Source: CAWHPS01 sp963831235
GTDB taxonomy: Bacteria; Fibrobacterota; OXYB2-FULL-49-7; JAEUSG01
NCBI GenBank assembly: GCA_963831235.1
Contig: CAWHPS010000053.1
Coordinates: forward strand, 1-64,000
DNA length: 64,000 nucleotides
Direction of reading: 5' to 3'
This document shows positions 53,614 to 63,147 of this stretch, in pieces; position 1 is the first letter of the stretch, and each line of letters begins with the position of its first letter. The notes under the pieces are model-generated. The model ran no database searches. It was not told the DNA's origin and was given only the letters and a program-made list of their open reading frames with translations. The position numbers were made by a program, and so were the translations under genes.

Positions 53614-53805
53614 TTAGGGATTTTCTGCCTTTGCGTGAATGTTATCTTTTAATTTCCGAACCTTGTGCAAATCTATTTTCTTCTTTCCTGTTTGGATTCC
53701 TCGCAGATTTTCGCCTTTTTTTATTCCTTTTCGACGCCGCCCAGTATACGTTCCCTTCCCGCAAGGTAACATCAGCTTTTTTTTCCGGCGCCATTTGATA
53801 CCCAT
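53614..53805 (-). other. Short basic open frame, doubtful gene
   Basis: 63 codons, very rich in Lys and Arg (MGIKWRRKKK, RRRKGIKKG) starting at 53805. Two other frames here are also open over the same length, which argues for low-complexity sequence rather than a gene. A hairpin with AGAAAAT arms lies just downstream at 53602-53627. Confidence 0.2.
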
Positions 53806-53810
53806 ATCTG

Positions 53811-54044
53811 CTACAGAACACCTTGTTTAACATAAAATACCTCTCTTGCGCTATCTCGATTTAAGTAGGCTAAATCGCCGGCCCGGATGAAACCGAGTTT
53901 TATAAATAGAGCGGCGGCCTCCTTATTGTATTCTTCTGTTGACAGCCATACGTCTATGCCCTCATATTGTGCTAAATGTTTAGTTAGTTTCTGTTGCGGA
54001 AAGGTTCTTTGTTGACGATTTGCATAAAAGCTGATTCCTATTGG
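53811..54044 (-). pseudogene. 3' half of a second GNAT acetyltransferase gene
   Basis: The reverse frame from CCA at 54044 (after a TAG at 54045-54047) to TAG 53811-53813 gives VWLSTEEYNKEAAALFIKLG, FIRAGDLAYLNR and FYVKQGVL, a GNAT C-terminal region with the conserved LFIKLGF helix. The acetyl-CoA loop and N-terminal half are missing; the transposase region begins about 50-100 bases beyond, so an insertion probably removed them. Confidence 0.6.
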
Positions 54045-54152
54045 CTATCAACTTCCATTATACTCAGTCTATGACGAAACGCCACCTTTAAACTGTAGAA
54101 TTAAGTGGCTCTAAACATTCACTCCAGAAACGTCTAAAAGGGTTTGCGTTCC

Positions 54153-54488
54153 TCACGGCCTTTCACATTCAGAATCTTTCATTAATTCCAGATTCAGATG
54201 AGTAATCCGATCTACAATCTCCTGTAACTCCCGATACTGGGAAAGCCCGGTCAGCGCAGTTTGCACCTGTGAATTGGAAATATATTTCTGCCTCTGTCGG
54301 CCCTTTTCGTTGATTACCAGGTAATGGCGAGGGCCATGTCGCTTGCCTTGGTGGCACTTGCAGTCTGGCCGTGAACAGATAGAATACCGCTCTACCCATG
54401 TGCCGTGCAGCAGTTGAGGCAGTTTTTCCAGTTTAGACAGAAGATTCGTCCGCTCTTTGATAATTTTGTTTGTTTTATTGTTTGTCAT
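54153..54488 (-). CDS. DUF6788-type small protein, divergent from a transposase
   Basis: 111 residues from ATG 54488. RYSICSRPDCKCHQGKRHG is the same Cys knuckle (C..C.C...H) as in the protein encoded at 4454, with a basic helix before it and a C-terminal helix. Here it faces away from its neighbouring transposase, with 62 bases between their starts, instead of preceding it on the same strand. The family is known to me only as DUF6788. Its repeated presence at transposases suggests a regulatory or accessory role. No Shine-Dalgarno is obvious. Confidence 0.7.
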   Translation of the reverse strand: MTNNKTNKIIKERTNLLSKLEKLPQLLHGTWVERYSICSRPDCKCHQGKRHGPRHYLVINEKGRQRQKYISNSQVQTALTGLSQYRELQEIVDRITHLNLELMKDSECERP

Positions 54489-54550
54489 GGGGGTTAATAT
54501 AATGTATATTATATACGCTATACAAGCAAAAACAATATCGGAGTCCAACC

Positions 54551-55922
54551 TTGAGAAAAAAGATAGATATCCAGCAAAGTTTTATGTTCAACAATTCCGT
54601 TTCAGGCCTAAAAGTTATTACCGAGTACCAGGAAAAATATACACGGATGGATTCGATTTTAGAGGAGAATCCTAAAATCCTGAATCTGGTACATGCCGAC
54701 CTCCAGAAGTTCAGCACGGGAAAAGGGAGGGGATCTGTTTTTACTTCTGAAAATATTCTCCGCACGATTATCGTAAGATGGATAGAATTGGATTCTTTTC
54801 GTGATTTGATTATCCGTGTTTCTGACAGTGCTTTTCTTCGTAATTTTGTAAAGATTGGTTTAGGTCCGATGATGGATTTTACTTTTTTGAGTCGGGCTAA
54901 CAAGTTCATAAAATCTTCGATTTGGGAGGCCATCAATTTGGTTCTGCATAAAGCAGGCGTTGATAACAAGAAGATATCAGGTGAAAGATTTAGATTGGAC
55001 AGCACCCTGTACGAAGCGAATATTCATTATCCTACAGATTCTCATTTGTTATGGGACAGCTACCGCGTCATTTCTCGTTTGATAGGAAATAGTAATGAAG
55101 AATACCCCGAGAGCCGCATGAATTACCGTTTCCATGACCGGAAGATTAAGCAACTCTATACCTACATTTCGACGCACAGCAGCAGATTGGGTAAGCGGAC
55201 ACAACAAAAGATTACCAACCGTTATAAAATTCTGATCGAACGAGTCGAACATGCATACGCAGTGGCACTGTCATATGTAAAGCATGGACGCAAAGTAAGT
55301 CCATTCAATTCATTTCTGGATGAATTGGAATCATATCTTCCGGCTATAGCCAAAGTGATTAATCAGTCCCGCCGACGAATATTCAACAACGAGTCAGTTC
55401 CGAATAGTGAGAAAGTGTTCAGCATTTTTGAGCCACATGCAGAACTGATTAAGCGTGGCAAAGCCGGTCATCCGGTTGAATTCGGTCACATGGTGACCAT
55501 TGGTCAGACGGGCGAGAAATTTATCTCTTATTTTGATGTCATGGAGCATCACGAATATGATAATACCCGGACTGATATCGCCCTAGAGAACCACAAAAAG
55601 CAGTTTGGTTTCGTACCCCTCCGCTTTTACTGCCGACAAGAATTATTACAAGAGCATGGAGCATGTCTACGAATGGGAAAAGAAGATTGATACCTTTTCC
55701 GTTTGCAAGAAAGGCAACCGGAACAAGGAAGAGATTGCCAGAGAGCATGATGAAGATTTCAAGGAGATGCAAAAGTTTCGTGCGGGTTGTGAAGGAAGCA
55801 TCTCCGTCTTAAAACGGGCTTTTGGATTGAAAAGATGCTTTTTAAAGGGTTTTAAGAGTTTTGCGGCCAGTGTTGGCTGTTTGGTGGTTTGCCACAATCT
55901 CGTTTTGTTAAGCCGGTTGTGA
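54551..55922 (+). pseudogene. DDE transposase (IS1182/IS5-like) with a one-base frameshift
   Basis: Frame 1 (54551-55690) and frame 2 (55605-55922) together make one protein of about 456 residues: the first carries the helical N-terminus and the catalytic Asp in FRLDSTLYEANIHYP, and FDVMEHHEYDNT; the second carries the Glu region FRAGCEGSISVLKRAFGL. The switch lies at a CCCC run (55616-55619); with three C the text reads FVPSAFTADKNYYKS smoothly. The TTG start at 54551 follows GGAG. A +1 slip at CCC could in principle be programmed, but a simple insertion is likelier, making the copy inactive. Confidence 0.78.
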
Positions 55923-56040
55923 GTCAGCCGAGCCATCGGATGTGCATATTGTAAATGGCGTGGGGATGGTCTGTCTAAAAAAGGCAAGTAATACCACATT
56001 GTAAACTTTTTATGATTGAAACCAGAAGAAGGCGAAAATA

Positions 56041-57580
56041 ATATGCGGGATTTTCTCGCTTAAGAAATGGATTTCGGAAAAATGGCCTTTCCACAACAGA
56101 AACTAATTATGCCGGCACGGCCGCCACTATACCATGTGTTGGTTTCGGCAGCAACGAACAGTGCCGCGTGGATAATCCGCCAACCTGGGGGTCCGGTAGT
56201 ACAAACGATCCCCAAATATCTGGAAGCCAGATGGCCATCAAGGTTAATGATGGCCTAAAGTGGTATTTCGATAACAAGTCCAGTGACCCGGCCAATGCAA
56301 TCCTTATCTATTCATGGGACGAGTTCACCGAAAGCGCCGTGGTTCTTTGCCCGACCCGGGACACCGCAACAGGCCTCCCAAATACAGCCCGCCTTGATTC
56401 TGTAGGCAATGCCATCAAATCCTGGGAAGATATATGGCGCAGTTTACCCCAGCTTCTTAAAAACCCGTGTTTTGCCGGAACCACGGATTGGAGTTTAGTT
56501 ACTGCGAACAGCGCATCAGTCTGCATTTACAGTTGGTGACGGCATGGCAGATGTTAACATTGTGAGCGGAGGCGTGGATAATGGCGATATCAAGCTTTAT
56601 CAGCAAGGTCTCTTTCTGATCCCTGGTGTAACCTACCATGTCAATTTCAAGGCAAAATCATCCGTACCCAGGACGCTCACAGTCAGTGTTAATACAGCAG
56701 ACAACCCGCAAACATCCGTCTGGTCGCAACCGGTTTCTCTTGACACTTCTCTGCAAAAATTTGGTGAGTTTTCTTTTGTATTCAAAGGCAATTCCACGCT
56801 TGCCTGCCAGTTGTCTTTCCTCGCCGGAGGAGACAACAGCAGCGTCTTTATTGATGATGTGGAATTACGCGCAGAGAACTGGCCTTATCAGCTTCGATCA
56901 CTGCCTCTTCAACACAAGGTGGGGCTCAGCATAATGTCAATAATGTGAATGACGGGATAGCGACCACGGATTTTAATTCCTGGGCCAGCACCTCGACTCC
57001 TGCCTGGCTGCAGCTTGATTTTCCAGTGCAAACCACCTTCAATCGCATTGAACTATATACCACTACCGGATAAGAATTGAAAGACTACATCATCCAGTAT
57101 TGGGATGGGACATCCTGGGTTGACGCTGCTGTTGTAACAGGCAATACCGAGGCGCACCGGTCAATGTCTTTTTTATCCGTCACCAGCAGCAGGATGCGTG
57201 TTTATGTAACTACCGGCTCAGTTGCCCAGCCCGGGTATGCGCGAATTTGTGAGCTGGAAATTTACAATACCGGCGGAGGCACTGGATTGGAAGACGAGAG
57301 TGTTCAAAATGTGCCTCTCAGCCTTTCTGTTTACCCCAATCCATTTAATCCAACAACACAAATTCGGTACAATATCCCAAAAACATCAGGCAAAATTGAA
57401 CTTACCATATACGATGCAGTCGGCCACATTATCCGCAGTCTGCCTGCAGCACCCGGCAACAGCAGTGTTGTGTGGAATGGGGACGATAATAACAACAGAA
57501 AGGTGTCATCAGGGGTTTACATCGTAAGACTTAAAGCTGGGAATAAGGTTATGCAATGCAGGGGATTGTTTGTGAAATGA
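56041..57580 (+). pseudogene. 5'-truncated, multiply broken secreted glycosidase with CBM, F5/8-type and sorting domains
   Basis: Read across frames: 56041-56520 gives NYAGTAATIPCVGFGS and IKVNDGLKWYFDNKSSDP then ILIYSWDEFTES, a GH99/DUF5010-like catalytic tail; 56520-56880 gives LIPGVTYHVNFKAKSS and VFIDDVELRAENW, a CBM4/9-like domain; 56885-57250 gives ASITASSTQGGAQHNVNNVN and a discoidin (F5/8) domain; 57250-57580 is a sorting domain (YPNPFNPTTQIRYN ... GVYIVRLKAG). There are frameshifts near 56520 and 56880 and an in-frame TAA at 57071-57073 (TTG*ELKDY). The 5' part is gone at the insertion sequence. Clearly a decayed gene. Confidence 0.8.
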
Positions 57581-57615
57581 TTTTATCAGTTCAGGCTTCC
57601 TGAATAAAAGCATTG

Positions 57616-57860
57616 TTACAAAATCCACCAGGGCACGGCCACAACATCCTCCGCCAGCTCCTGTGGCTGTACAATGTTACAGATAATCAAACCCTTATGG
57701 AGATGTTCGTGGTGGTATTTTTCACAAAACGAACCAAGCGCTTTCATGTCATCCCGCACTGGATTGGTTTTTATCTTGATTTCAATGTGATACAGAATCC
57801 TGTCAATTTCCAGAATCAAGTCCGGCCCCATTTGGTGCGCACACCTAATATAGTTTTTCT
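57616..57860 (-). pseudogene. Remnant of an AAA/DUF4143 ATPase (C-terminal tail)
   Basis: The reverse frame reads GPDLILEIDRILYHIEIKIK then DMKALGSFCEKYHHEHL and ends at 57616; the E-I-K strand matches the PDDEXK tail of DUF4143 proteins such as the intact one at 2853. The ATPase part is absent; a group II intron begins close by on the other side. Confidence 0.6.
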
Positions 57861-58467
57861 TGAATCCGGTCCATTTCAGTGTCTATTTTCTAATTACATT
57901 TTAAAATAATTTAATTATGGGTAACCTGGCAATGAGCCATCATCAAGGTGACAAGGAGGTCGCCCCGAGTAAGATTTAGCCAAATCACTCGGTAGTGCTT
58001 GGGAGGATGAAAGATATCCGTTAGAACCAAGGCGAGTTCAGCGAGGTTGAAGGGAAATTAGCTCTGAATCAGACACATAGCCCCGAAAGAATTAAAAGGT
58101 GGAGGTCGGTCGATCCTTTCATAATTGGCGCAGACGAAATACGGTAGCGCGTCAAGGCAAGCGCTGTCGCAGCCTCCCGGGGTCGCAGACTGCATCGAGC
58201 TGAACGAACTGAAGATGGAGCAACCAGGCGAGTCACTGGAAACGAAGGTTCTTCGTGAAGCACTCCCGGATCGAGTGGGGTAGTAGCGAAGTATGGAATG
58301 ACAACGTAAAAGGAGCTGTTCCAGAGGACACCAGTGCAGTGATGAGGCGCGGTAGAGGCTGCAATGGCCGTAGCGATGAATTGGGGGAAACCCTGATGAG
58401 CGAAGCGCCTCACAGGAGGTCGTCCGTGAAAAGGGAGACATTATCATCATGCAAGGGATGAAGCATA

Positions 58468-59781
58468 ATGGCAACTGAACTGACACGGGTAAGGGCGTAT
58501 GTTGAGAAGCATCCCGCAGAGGTGCTGACATCACTGTATCACCATGTGACGGATGTGGACAACTTGCGTTCATGTTTTGAAAGTCTCGACGGAACCAAAG
58601 CCGTCGGGATTGATGGTGTAACGAAGGAAGAGTATCGGAGAAATCTGGAAGAGAACTTGCTGGACCTCTCGGCACGGTTGAAGCGAATGGGATACCTGCC
58701 GCAAACCAAGCGGCGGGCATATATACCAAAGCCGGGGAACGAGAAAGGAAGACCGCTGGCGATAAGCGTATTTGAAGACAAGATAGTGGAAATGGCGGTG
58801 AAGAGAGTTCTCGAACAGATATACGAGCCGATGTTTTTAGAGTGCAGTTACGGTTACCGTGAGAACCGCAGTCCGCATCAGTGTATTGATGCGATAGGTA
58901 AGACGATTCAGCAGAAGCGAATCAACCATGTAGTGGAAGCGGACATTCGGAGTTTCTTCGACCGGTTGAACTGGGAATGGTTAGGAAAATTTCTCAGGCA
59001 TAGGATAGGAGACGAGCGTTTGCTGAGGCTGATAACGCGAATGTTGAACGCGGGAATCATGGAGGACGGATTGACCCATGCCAGTGAGGAAGGGGCGCCA
59101 CAAGGGGCAATCGTTTCACCGATACTGTCGAATGTGTACCTGCATTACGCTTTGGATTTATGGTTCGAAAAGAGAGTGAAGCCGCATGCAAAGGGAGAGG
59201 CGCATCTGTTCAGATTTGCAGATGACTTTCTCAGCGCATTTCAGTTCAAAGAAGACGCGGAAGCTTTTGAGCGCAATCTCAAAGACCGCCTGGAAGGCTT
59301 CAACTTGGAGATAGCGCCGGAAAAGACAAGGCGAATGGAATATGGCCCCTATGCGGTACAAAACGCAAAGCGCAAAGGCGAGAAAAGACAGATGTTCACC
59401 TTTCTTGGACTCACGCATTACTGTGGACGCACCCGTTTTGGGGACTTCAAAGTAAAGCGATGTACGAGTATCAAGAAATTCAAGGCGAAACTCCGCGAAT
59501 ATAAAGAGTGGATACGCAAGATACGAGCGAAGATGAACACGGGTGAATTGATGCGCAATGCGAAGGCTCGAATACAAGGGCATTTGAATTACTACGCCAT
59601 CACGGATAATAGTTGGATGTGCAGTCTGTATCACTACTGGTTCACGCGAATCACGTTCAAGTGGTTGAATAGGCGAAGTCAACGTCGAAGTTACAACTGG
59701 AAAGAGTTCAATCAGATGCTTAAAGACGTAAATTGGCCTAAATCGCGAATCATGGTTAACCTATGTCCGTTTCGAGCATGA
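58468..59781 (+). CDS. ltrA: Group II intron-encoded reverse transcriptase/maturase
   Basis: 437 residues. RT motifs: AVGIDGVTKEEY (RT1), RRAYIPKPGNEKGRPLAI (RT2), DIRSFFDRLNW (RT3), GAPQGAIVSPILSNVYLHYALD (RT4), and FRFADDFLSAF where the active site is FADD as in many bacterial intron enzymes. The maturase (GIIM) domain follows (INYYAITDN-like FNYYAITDNSW, YHYWFTRITFKWLNRRS). No HNH endonuclease domain. It helps the intron splice and reverse-splices it into DNA. The gene is intact, so the intron may be mobile. Confidence 0.93.
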   Translation: MATELTRVRAYVEKHPAEVLTSLYHHVTDVDNLRSCFESLDGTKAVGIDGVTKEEYRRNLEENLLDLSARLKRMGYLPQTKRRAYIPKPGNEKGRPLAISVFEDKIVEMAVKRVLEQIYEPMFLECSYGYRENRSPHQCIDAIGKTIQQKRINHVVEADIRSFFDRLNWEWLGKFLRHRIGDERLLRLITRMLNAGIMEDGLTHASEEGAPQGAIVSPILSNVYLHYALDLWFEKRVKPHAKGEAHLFRFADDFLSAFQFKEDAEAFERNLKDRLEGFNLEIAPEKTRRMEYGPYAVQNAKRKGEKRQMFTFLGLTHYCGRTRFGDFKVKRCTSIKKFKAKLREYKEWIRKIRAKMNTGELMRNAKARIQGHLNYYAITDNSWMCSLYHYWFTRITFKWLNRRSQRRSYNWKEFNQMLKDVNWPKSRIMVNLCPFRA

Positions 59782-59807
59782 ATGCAAAACTTCGAAGACC
59801 GAATGAA

Positions 59808-59840
59808 GAGCCGTATATGGGAAAGCCGTTCGTACGGTTC
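59808..59840 (+). ncRNA. Group II intron domain V
   Basis: GAGCCGTATATGGGAAAG, then CCGTTCGTACGGTTC, is the catalytic hairpin: the AGC-type triad at the base, a GAAA tetraloop and a two-base bulge. This fixes the 3' side of the intron. Confidence 0.85.
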
Positions 59841-59886
59841 CGTGAGGGGCCGGGCAGTAATCTGCCCGGCCTACTCGAACACTGGA

Positions 59887-61620
59887 ATGAACTTACTCCA
59901 TATTATGCTTAAACTCCTTTTCTTTACACTTATCCTTTCCTGCTTGAGCCTGGCCCAGAAAACTTCAATAAAAGTAAGTTTTAAAGATGTCGGCGCAGGC
60001 GTTCACCTTTCTTTGGACAGTGTAAAGGAAATTACACCACCCTTCCAATTTCGGGTTGATTCCGGTGTCCGTGTTTTGGCTTTTTCTGCTGAAACGTTGA
60101 AAACCGCATGGGGAAAGAAGACAGGCTCGGCTGTCTTTTCCTTCAGCATAAACGATCCGAGGAATTATACAATCTTTTATGAAATAATGTACGGTGAAGA
60201 CGGCGAAAATATTATTCGATTTGTTTTGGATACTTTTGTTTGTACCACCTCCGTCACATACTGGGATGAACCTAACCGGTGGTGGGAACACGAAAGGGGG
60301 TGCACCAGGTTTTTAGCAAAAGGGCAACATAAACTGGTGATTAATTGTTGTCATGGACATGCTGTAATACGCAATCTATACTTGTTTCCTTTGCCTGATG
60401 ATGTCAAGGAACATGCCTTTTTTAATGGTGCCGAAAACCTTATGATTTATCCTGCCTATGGCACTGTAAAGCAGGGGCGGCCCGATTTCTCATTATTCTA
60501 TCTGACTTCTCTTGCAGCAAAAAATCCGAATCTTACCGCAACACTGCCATTAACCATCATTGGGCCAAAGCAGGAAAGCCTTTTTACAGGGGAATTACCC
60601 ATTACCAAGCAGGCGCTTATCACCCTACAAAATCCACAAGCTGGCAAATACATCATCAAAGTCGGTCAAATCGAAAAAAGCTGGGAATGGTTTTATCCAC
60701 GGCTTGAAAAACTTAAAACAAACCTGCATAAATTGGAAACAACAAAAAACTCCGGACAGCAATTGGATTTCTGGCTGCCCAGTCTGCGTATGTATTACGA
60801 TAATGTTATTACAGGCTATCAGCCCTTGTCCTGGGAAAAGGGTTATCTCAACACTCCCCAATACGCGCAAAACAGGTTAACCCTTGCTGAATCTCTTTCA
60901 GCTCAATTATTGCATAAAATCAACCCTGTTCCTGAACCTGGACAAGGGCGATATTCTTTCAGCAAAACTTTCAGTAAAACACTGCAAATCAAATATCTGC
61001 TTTTTTTACCTGAAAGTTATAAGACCGGTACGCACGCATGGCCACTCTTGATCTATCTGCATGGGGCAGGTCAACGCGGAGACAACCTGGAAAACATCAA
61101 AGGCGAGACGCTTCCCAGGTATGCCGAGGCACACAAGGATTTTCCCTTTATTCTGCTTTCTCCGCAATGCCCTGAAAATCTCTGGTGGGACCAATACTCG
61201 GAAATTGAAAAACTGGACGCGCTGCTGGATGGCATTATTGCCAATTATAATATTGACACCTCGCGAGTCTATTTAACCGGCAGCAGCATGGGCGGATTCG
61301 GCACCTGGGCCTGGGCCATGGAGCGTCCTGAAAGATTTGCCGCATTGGCCCCAATTTGCGGTGCCGGCAATACTGCCAAGGCACGTAGGATCAGAGATAT
61401 CCCCGTGTGGATTTTCCATGGCGCCAAAGACAATGTTGTACCTGTCAAGGCCTCCGAAGAAATGGCCAGGGCCCTGAAAGAATTAGGCAACAATGCAAAG
61501 CTTACAATTTATCCGGATATAGGTCATGTCTCCTGGACTCTTGCTTATGAAGATCCGGAGTTGTACCGATGGTTTCTAAGCAATAATAAAAGTACAGTGG
61601 AAGGCAAAAAGATCAAATAG
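59887..61620 (+). CDS. Secreted alpha/beta-hydrolase esterase
   Basis: 577 residues from ATG 59887; the frame is open further left but that part is intron. Signal peptide MLKLLFFTLILSCLSLA (from Met at 59905, an alternative start). The middle (~20-350) is a beta-rich, carbohydrate-binding-like region with little homology I can name. The C-terminal ~220 residues are a carboxylesterase (Esterase_PHB/phospholipase-type): YLHGAGQRGDN oxyanion loop, nucleophile Ser in YLTGSSMGGFG, Asp in HGAKDNVVP, His in IGHVSW. It probably removes acetyl or feruloyl groups from plant polysaccharide outside the cell. The intron inserted 6 bases or so before its start. Confidence 0.82.
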   Translation: MNLLHIMLKLLFFTLILSCLSLAQKTSIKVSFKDVGAGVHLSLDSVKEITPPFQFRVDSGVRVLAFSAETLKTAWGKKTGSAVFSFSINDPRNYTIFYEIMYGEDGENIIRFVLDTFVCTTSVTYWDEPNRWWEHERGCTRFLAKGQHKLVINCCHGHAVIRNLYLFPLPDDVKEHAFFNGAENLMIYPAYGTVKQGRPDFSLFYLTSLAAKNPNLTATLPLTIIGPKQESLFTGELPITKQALITLQNPQAGKYIIKVGQIEKSWEWFYPRLEKLKTNLHKLETTKNSGQQLDFWLPSLRMYYDNVITGYQPLSWEKGYLNTPQYAQNRLTLAESLSAQLLHKINPVPEPGQGRYSFSKTFSKTLQIKYLLFLPESYKTGTHAWPLLIYLHGAGQRGDNLENIKGETLPRYAEAHKDFPFILLSPQCPENLWWDQYSEIEKLDALLDGIIANYNIDTSRVYLTGSSMGGFGTWAWAMERPERFAALAPICGAGNTAKARRIRDIPVWIFHGAKDNVVPVKASEEMARALKELGNNAKLTIYPDIGHVSWTLAYEDPELYRWFLSNNKSTVEGKKIK

Positions 61621-61647
61621 TCATATTATTTCTGGATTAATTAATAC

Positions 61648-63096
61648 ATGGCCGAGCAAACCTCCAACAAGATCACCCCCCGTTCTGAAGACTATTCCCG
61701 ATGGTATCTCGACGTTATACGCCAGGCAGGACTTGCCGAACCGGCTGAAGTGGTCAAGGGTTGCATGGTCATCAAACCGCACGGATACGCCATCTGGGAA
61801 AAGATTGTCCGCACACTCGATGATCGCTTCAAGGAAACCGGACACCAGAACGCTTATTTCCCGCTTCTGATCCCCGAGAGCTTTATCAAGAGGGAAGCGC
61901 AGCACGTTGAAGGCTTCTCGCCGGAGCTCGCTGTAGTCACCCACGCGGGTGGTCAAAAACTCGAGGAGCCCTACGTCATCCGCCCGACCTCCGAGACCAT
62001 CATCGGCCACTTCTTCAGCAAGTGGATCCAGAGCTGGCGCGATCTGCCGATGTTGATTAATCAGTGGGCGAATGTCATGCGCTGGGAGCTCCGCACCCGC
62101 ATGTTCCTTAGGACCGGCGAGTTCCTTTGGCAGGAAGGCCACACCGCACATGCAACACACGAAGAGGCGCTCGAAGAAGTGAAGCGCATGCTTGACATCT
62201 ACGCCGAGTTTGCCGAAAACCACATGGCAATGCCGGTCATCCGCGGCTTGAAGACCGAGAGCGAAAAATTCGCCGGTGCGGTAGCGAGCTATTGCATCGA
62301 GGCAATGATGCAGGACAACAAGGCTTTACAAGCCGGCACATCGCACGACCTTGGCCAGAACTTCGGAAAGGCTTTTAACGTCAAGTTCCAGAACAAAGAA
62401 GGTGTTTCCGACTTCGTGTGGCAGACGAGCTGGGGCGTGTCAACACGGCTCATTGGCGGCCTGATAATGACCCACTCCGACGACAACGGCCTGGTGCTGC
62501 CGCCCAAACTTGCACCTATACAAATCGCCATCGTCCCAATTTTCGGCAAGGGCGGTAACGAAACCATGGTGCGCGAGAACGGCGCCGCGATCGAGAAGGA
62601 GCTCAAAGCAGCCGGCCTGAGCGTTGTCTTTGACCAGCGCGACTATAATCCAGGCTTCAAGTATTTTGAGTGGGAGCAAAAGGGCGTACCGCTTCGTATC
62701 GAAATCGGGCCCAAGGACATCGAGAAAAACCAGGTAGCGGTCAAAAACCGCCTGAGCACTGCCAAAGAATTCTGGCCGCGCGCTGGCCTAAGTGACAAGG
62801 TCAAAGCCCACCTTGACACCTTTCAAAAACAGTTGTTTGAGCGTGCGCTCAAGCGCCGCGAAGAGAACACAATGAAAGTTGATAGTTGGGATGACTTGAA
62901 ATCGATCTTCGCCGGCGATAACTCCAAGTTCATACTGGCTCACTGGGATGGCACCCGCGAGACCGAAGCGAGAATTAAAGAAGAAACCAAGGCCACGATC
63001 CGCTGCATCCCGCTGAACTCGCCGGACGAGCCTGGCAAGTGCGTTATGACAGGGAAACCGTCACCACGACGCGTCCTTTTCGCCAAAGCCTATTAG
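61648..63096 (+). CDS. proS: Prolyl-tRNA synthetase (archaeal/eukaryotic-type, type 3)
   Basis: 482 residues, the length of the short ProRS type without an editing insert. Motif 2 is VMRWELRTRMFLRTGEFLWQEGHTAH; motif 3 is GVSTRLIGGLIMTHSDD; the anticodon-binding domain follows and the protein ends AKAY with the C-terminal Tyr of this type. It charges tRNA-Pro. The gene is clearly GC-richer than its neighbours (39/60 and 35/60 G+C in the two lines I counted, 61981 and 62041; 25/60 at 63121), which suggests transfer from a GC-rich donor. Confidence 0.93.
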   Translation: MAEQTSNKITPRSEDYSRWYLDVIRQAGLAEPAEVVKGCMVIKPHGYAIWEKIVRTLDDRFKETGHQNAYFPLLIPESFIKREAQHVEGFSPELAVVTHAGGQKLEEPYVIRPTSETIIGHFFSKWIQSWRDLPMLINQWANVMRWELRTRMFLRTGEFLWQEGHTAHATHEEALEEVKRMLDIYAEFAENHMAMPVIRGLKTESEKFAGAVASYCIEAMMQDNKALQAGTSHDLGQNFGKAFNVKFQNKEGVSDFVWQTSWGVSTRLIGGLIMTHSDDNGLVLPPKLAPIQIAIVPIFGKGGNETMVRENGAAIEKELKAAGLSVVFDQRDYNPGFKYFEWEQKGVPLRIEIGPKDIEKNQVAVKNRLSTAKEFWPRAGLSDKVKAHLDTFQKQLFERALKRREENTMKVDSWDDLKSIFAGDNSKFILAHWDGTRETEARIKEETKATIRCIPLNSPDEPGKCVMTGKPSPRRVLFAKAY

Positions 63097-63147
63097 AATA
63101 ATTAAGGGATTCATTTATCTGTTGACATAAAGCCATATAGCACTTAA

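Larger units (their letters stand above)
54090..56040. mobile_element. Second DUF6788-linked insertion sequence, ends not located
   Basis: Contains the divergent DUF6788 gene and the frameshifted transposase. I could not find terminal repeats, so the limits are estimated from the truncated GNAT on the left and the truncated glycosidase on the right, both of which end at this block. Confidence 0.45.
57910..59881 (+). mobile_element. Group II intron (5' end approximate)
   Basis: A maturase/reverse transcriptase gene is preceded by about 550 bases of structured, gene-free RNA and followed by a recognisable domain V at 59808-59840 and a domain VI hairpin (GGCCGGGCAG / CTGCCCGGCC) ending CCTACTCGAAC at about 59881. 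The 5' end is uncertain: I see no clear GUGYG next to the domain I-like sequence starting near 57920, and a GTGCG at 57836 is an alternative. Confidence 0.75.

Noticed and set aside
53639..53833. Three overlapping short frames near 53.7 kb
   Set aside because: All are open because the sequence is A/G-biased on one strand; no start with a good ribosome site and no family. One was kept only as a doubtful entry.
57613..57909. Plus-strand open frame over the DUF4143 remnant
   Set aside because: The minus strand shows a recognisable DUF4143 tail; the plus frame has no family character.
58058..58729. 223-codon minus-strand frame over the group II intron
   Set aside because: It covers intron RNA and the start of the maturase gene; Ser/Pro-rich composition typical of antisense frames.
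63122..63145. Promoter before recD2 (TTGACA ... TATAGC)
   Set aside because: Spacing between the two boxes is about 10 bases, too short for a sigma-70 promoter.
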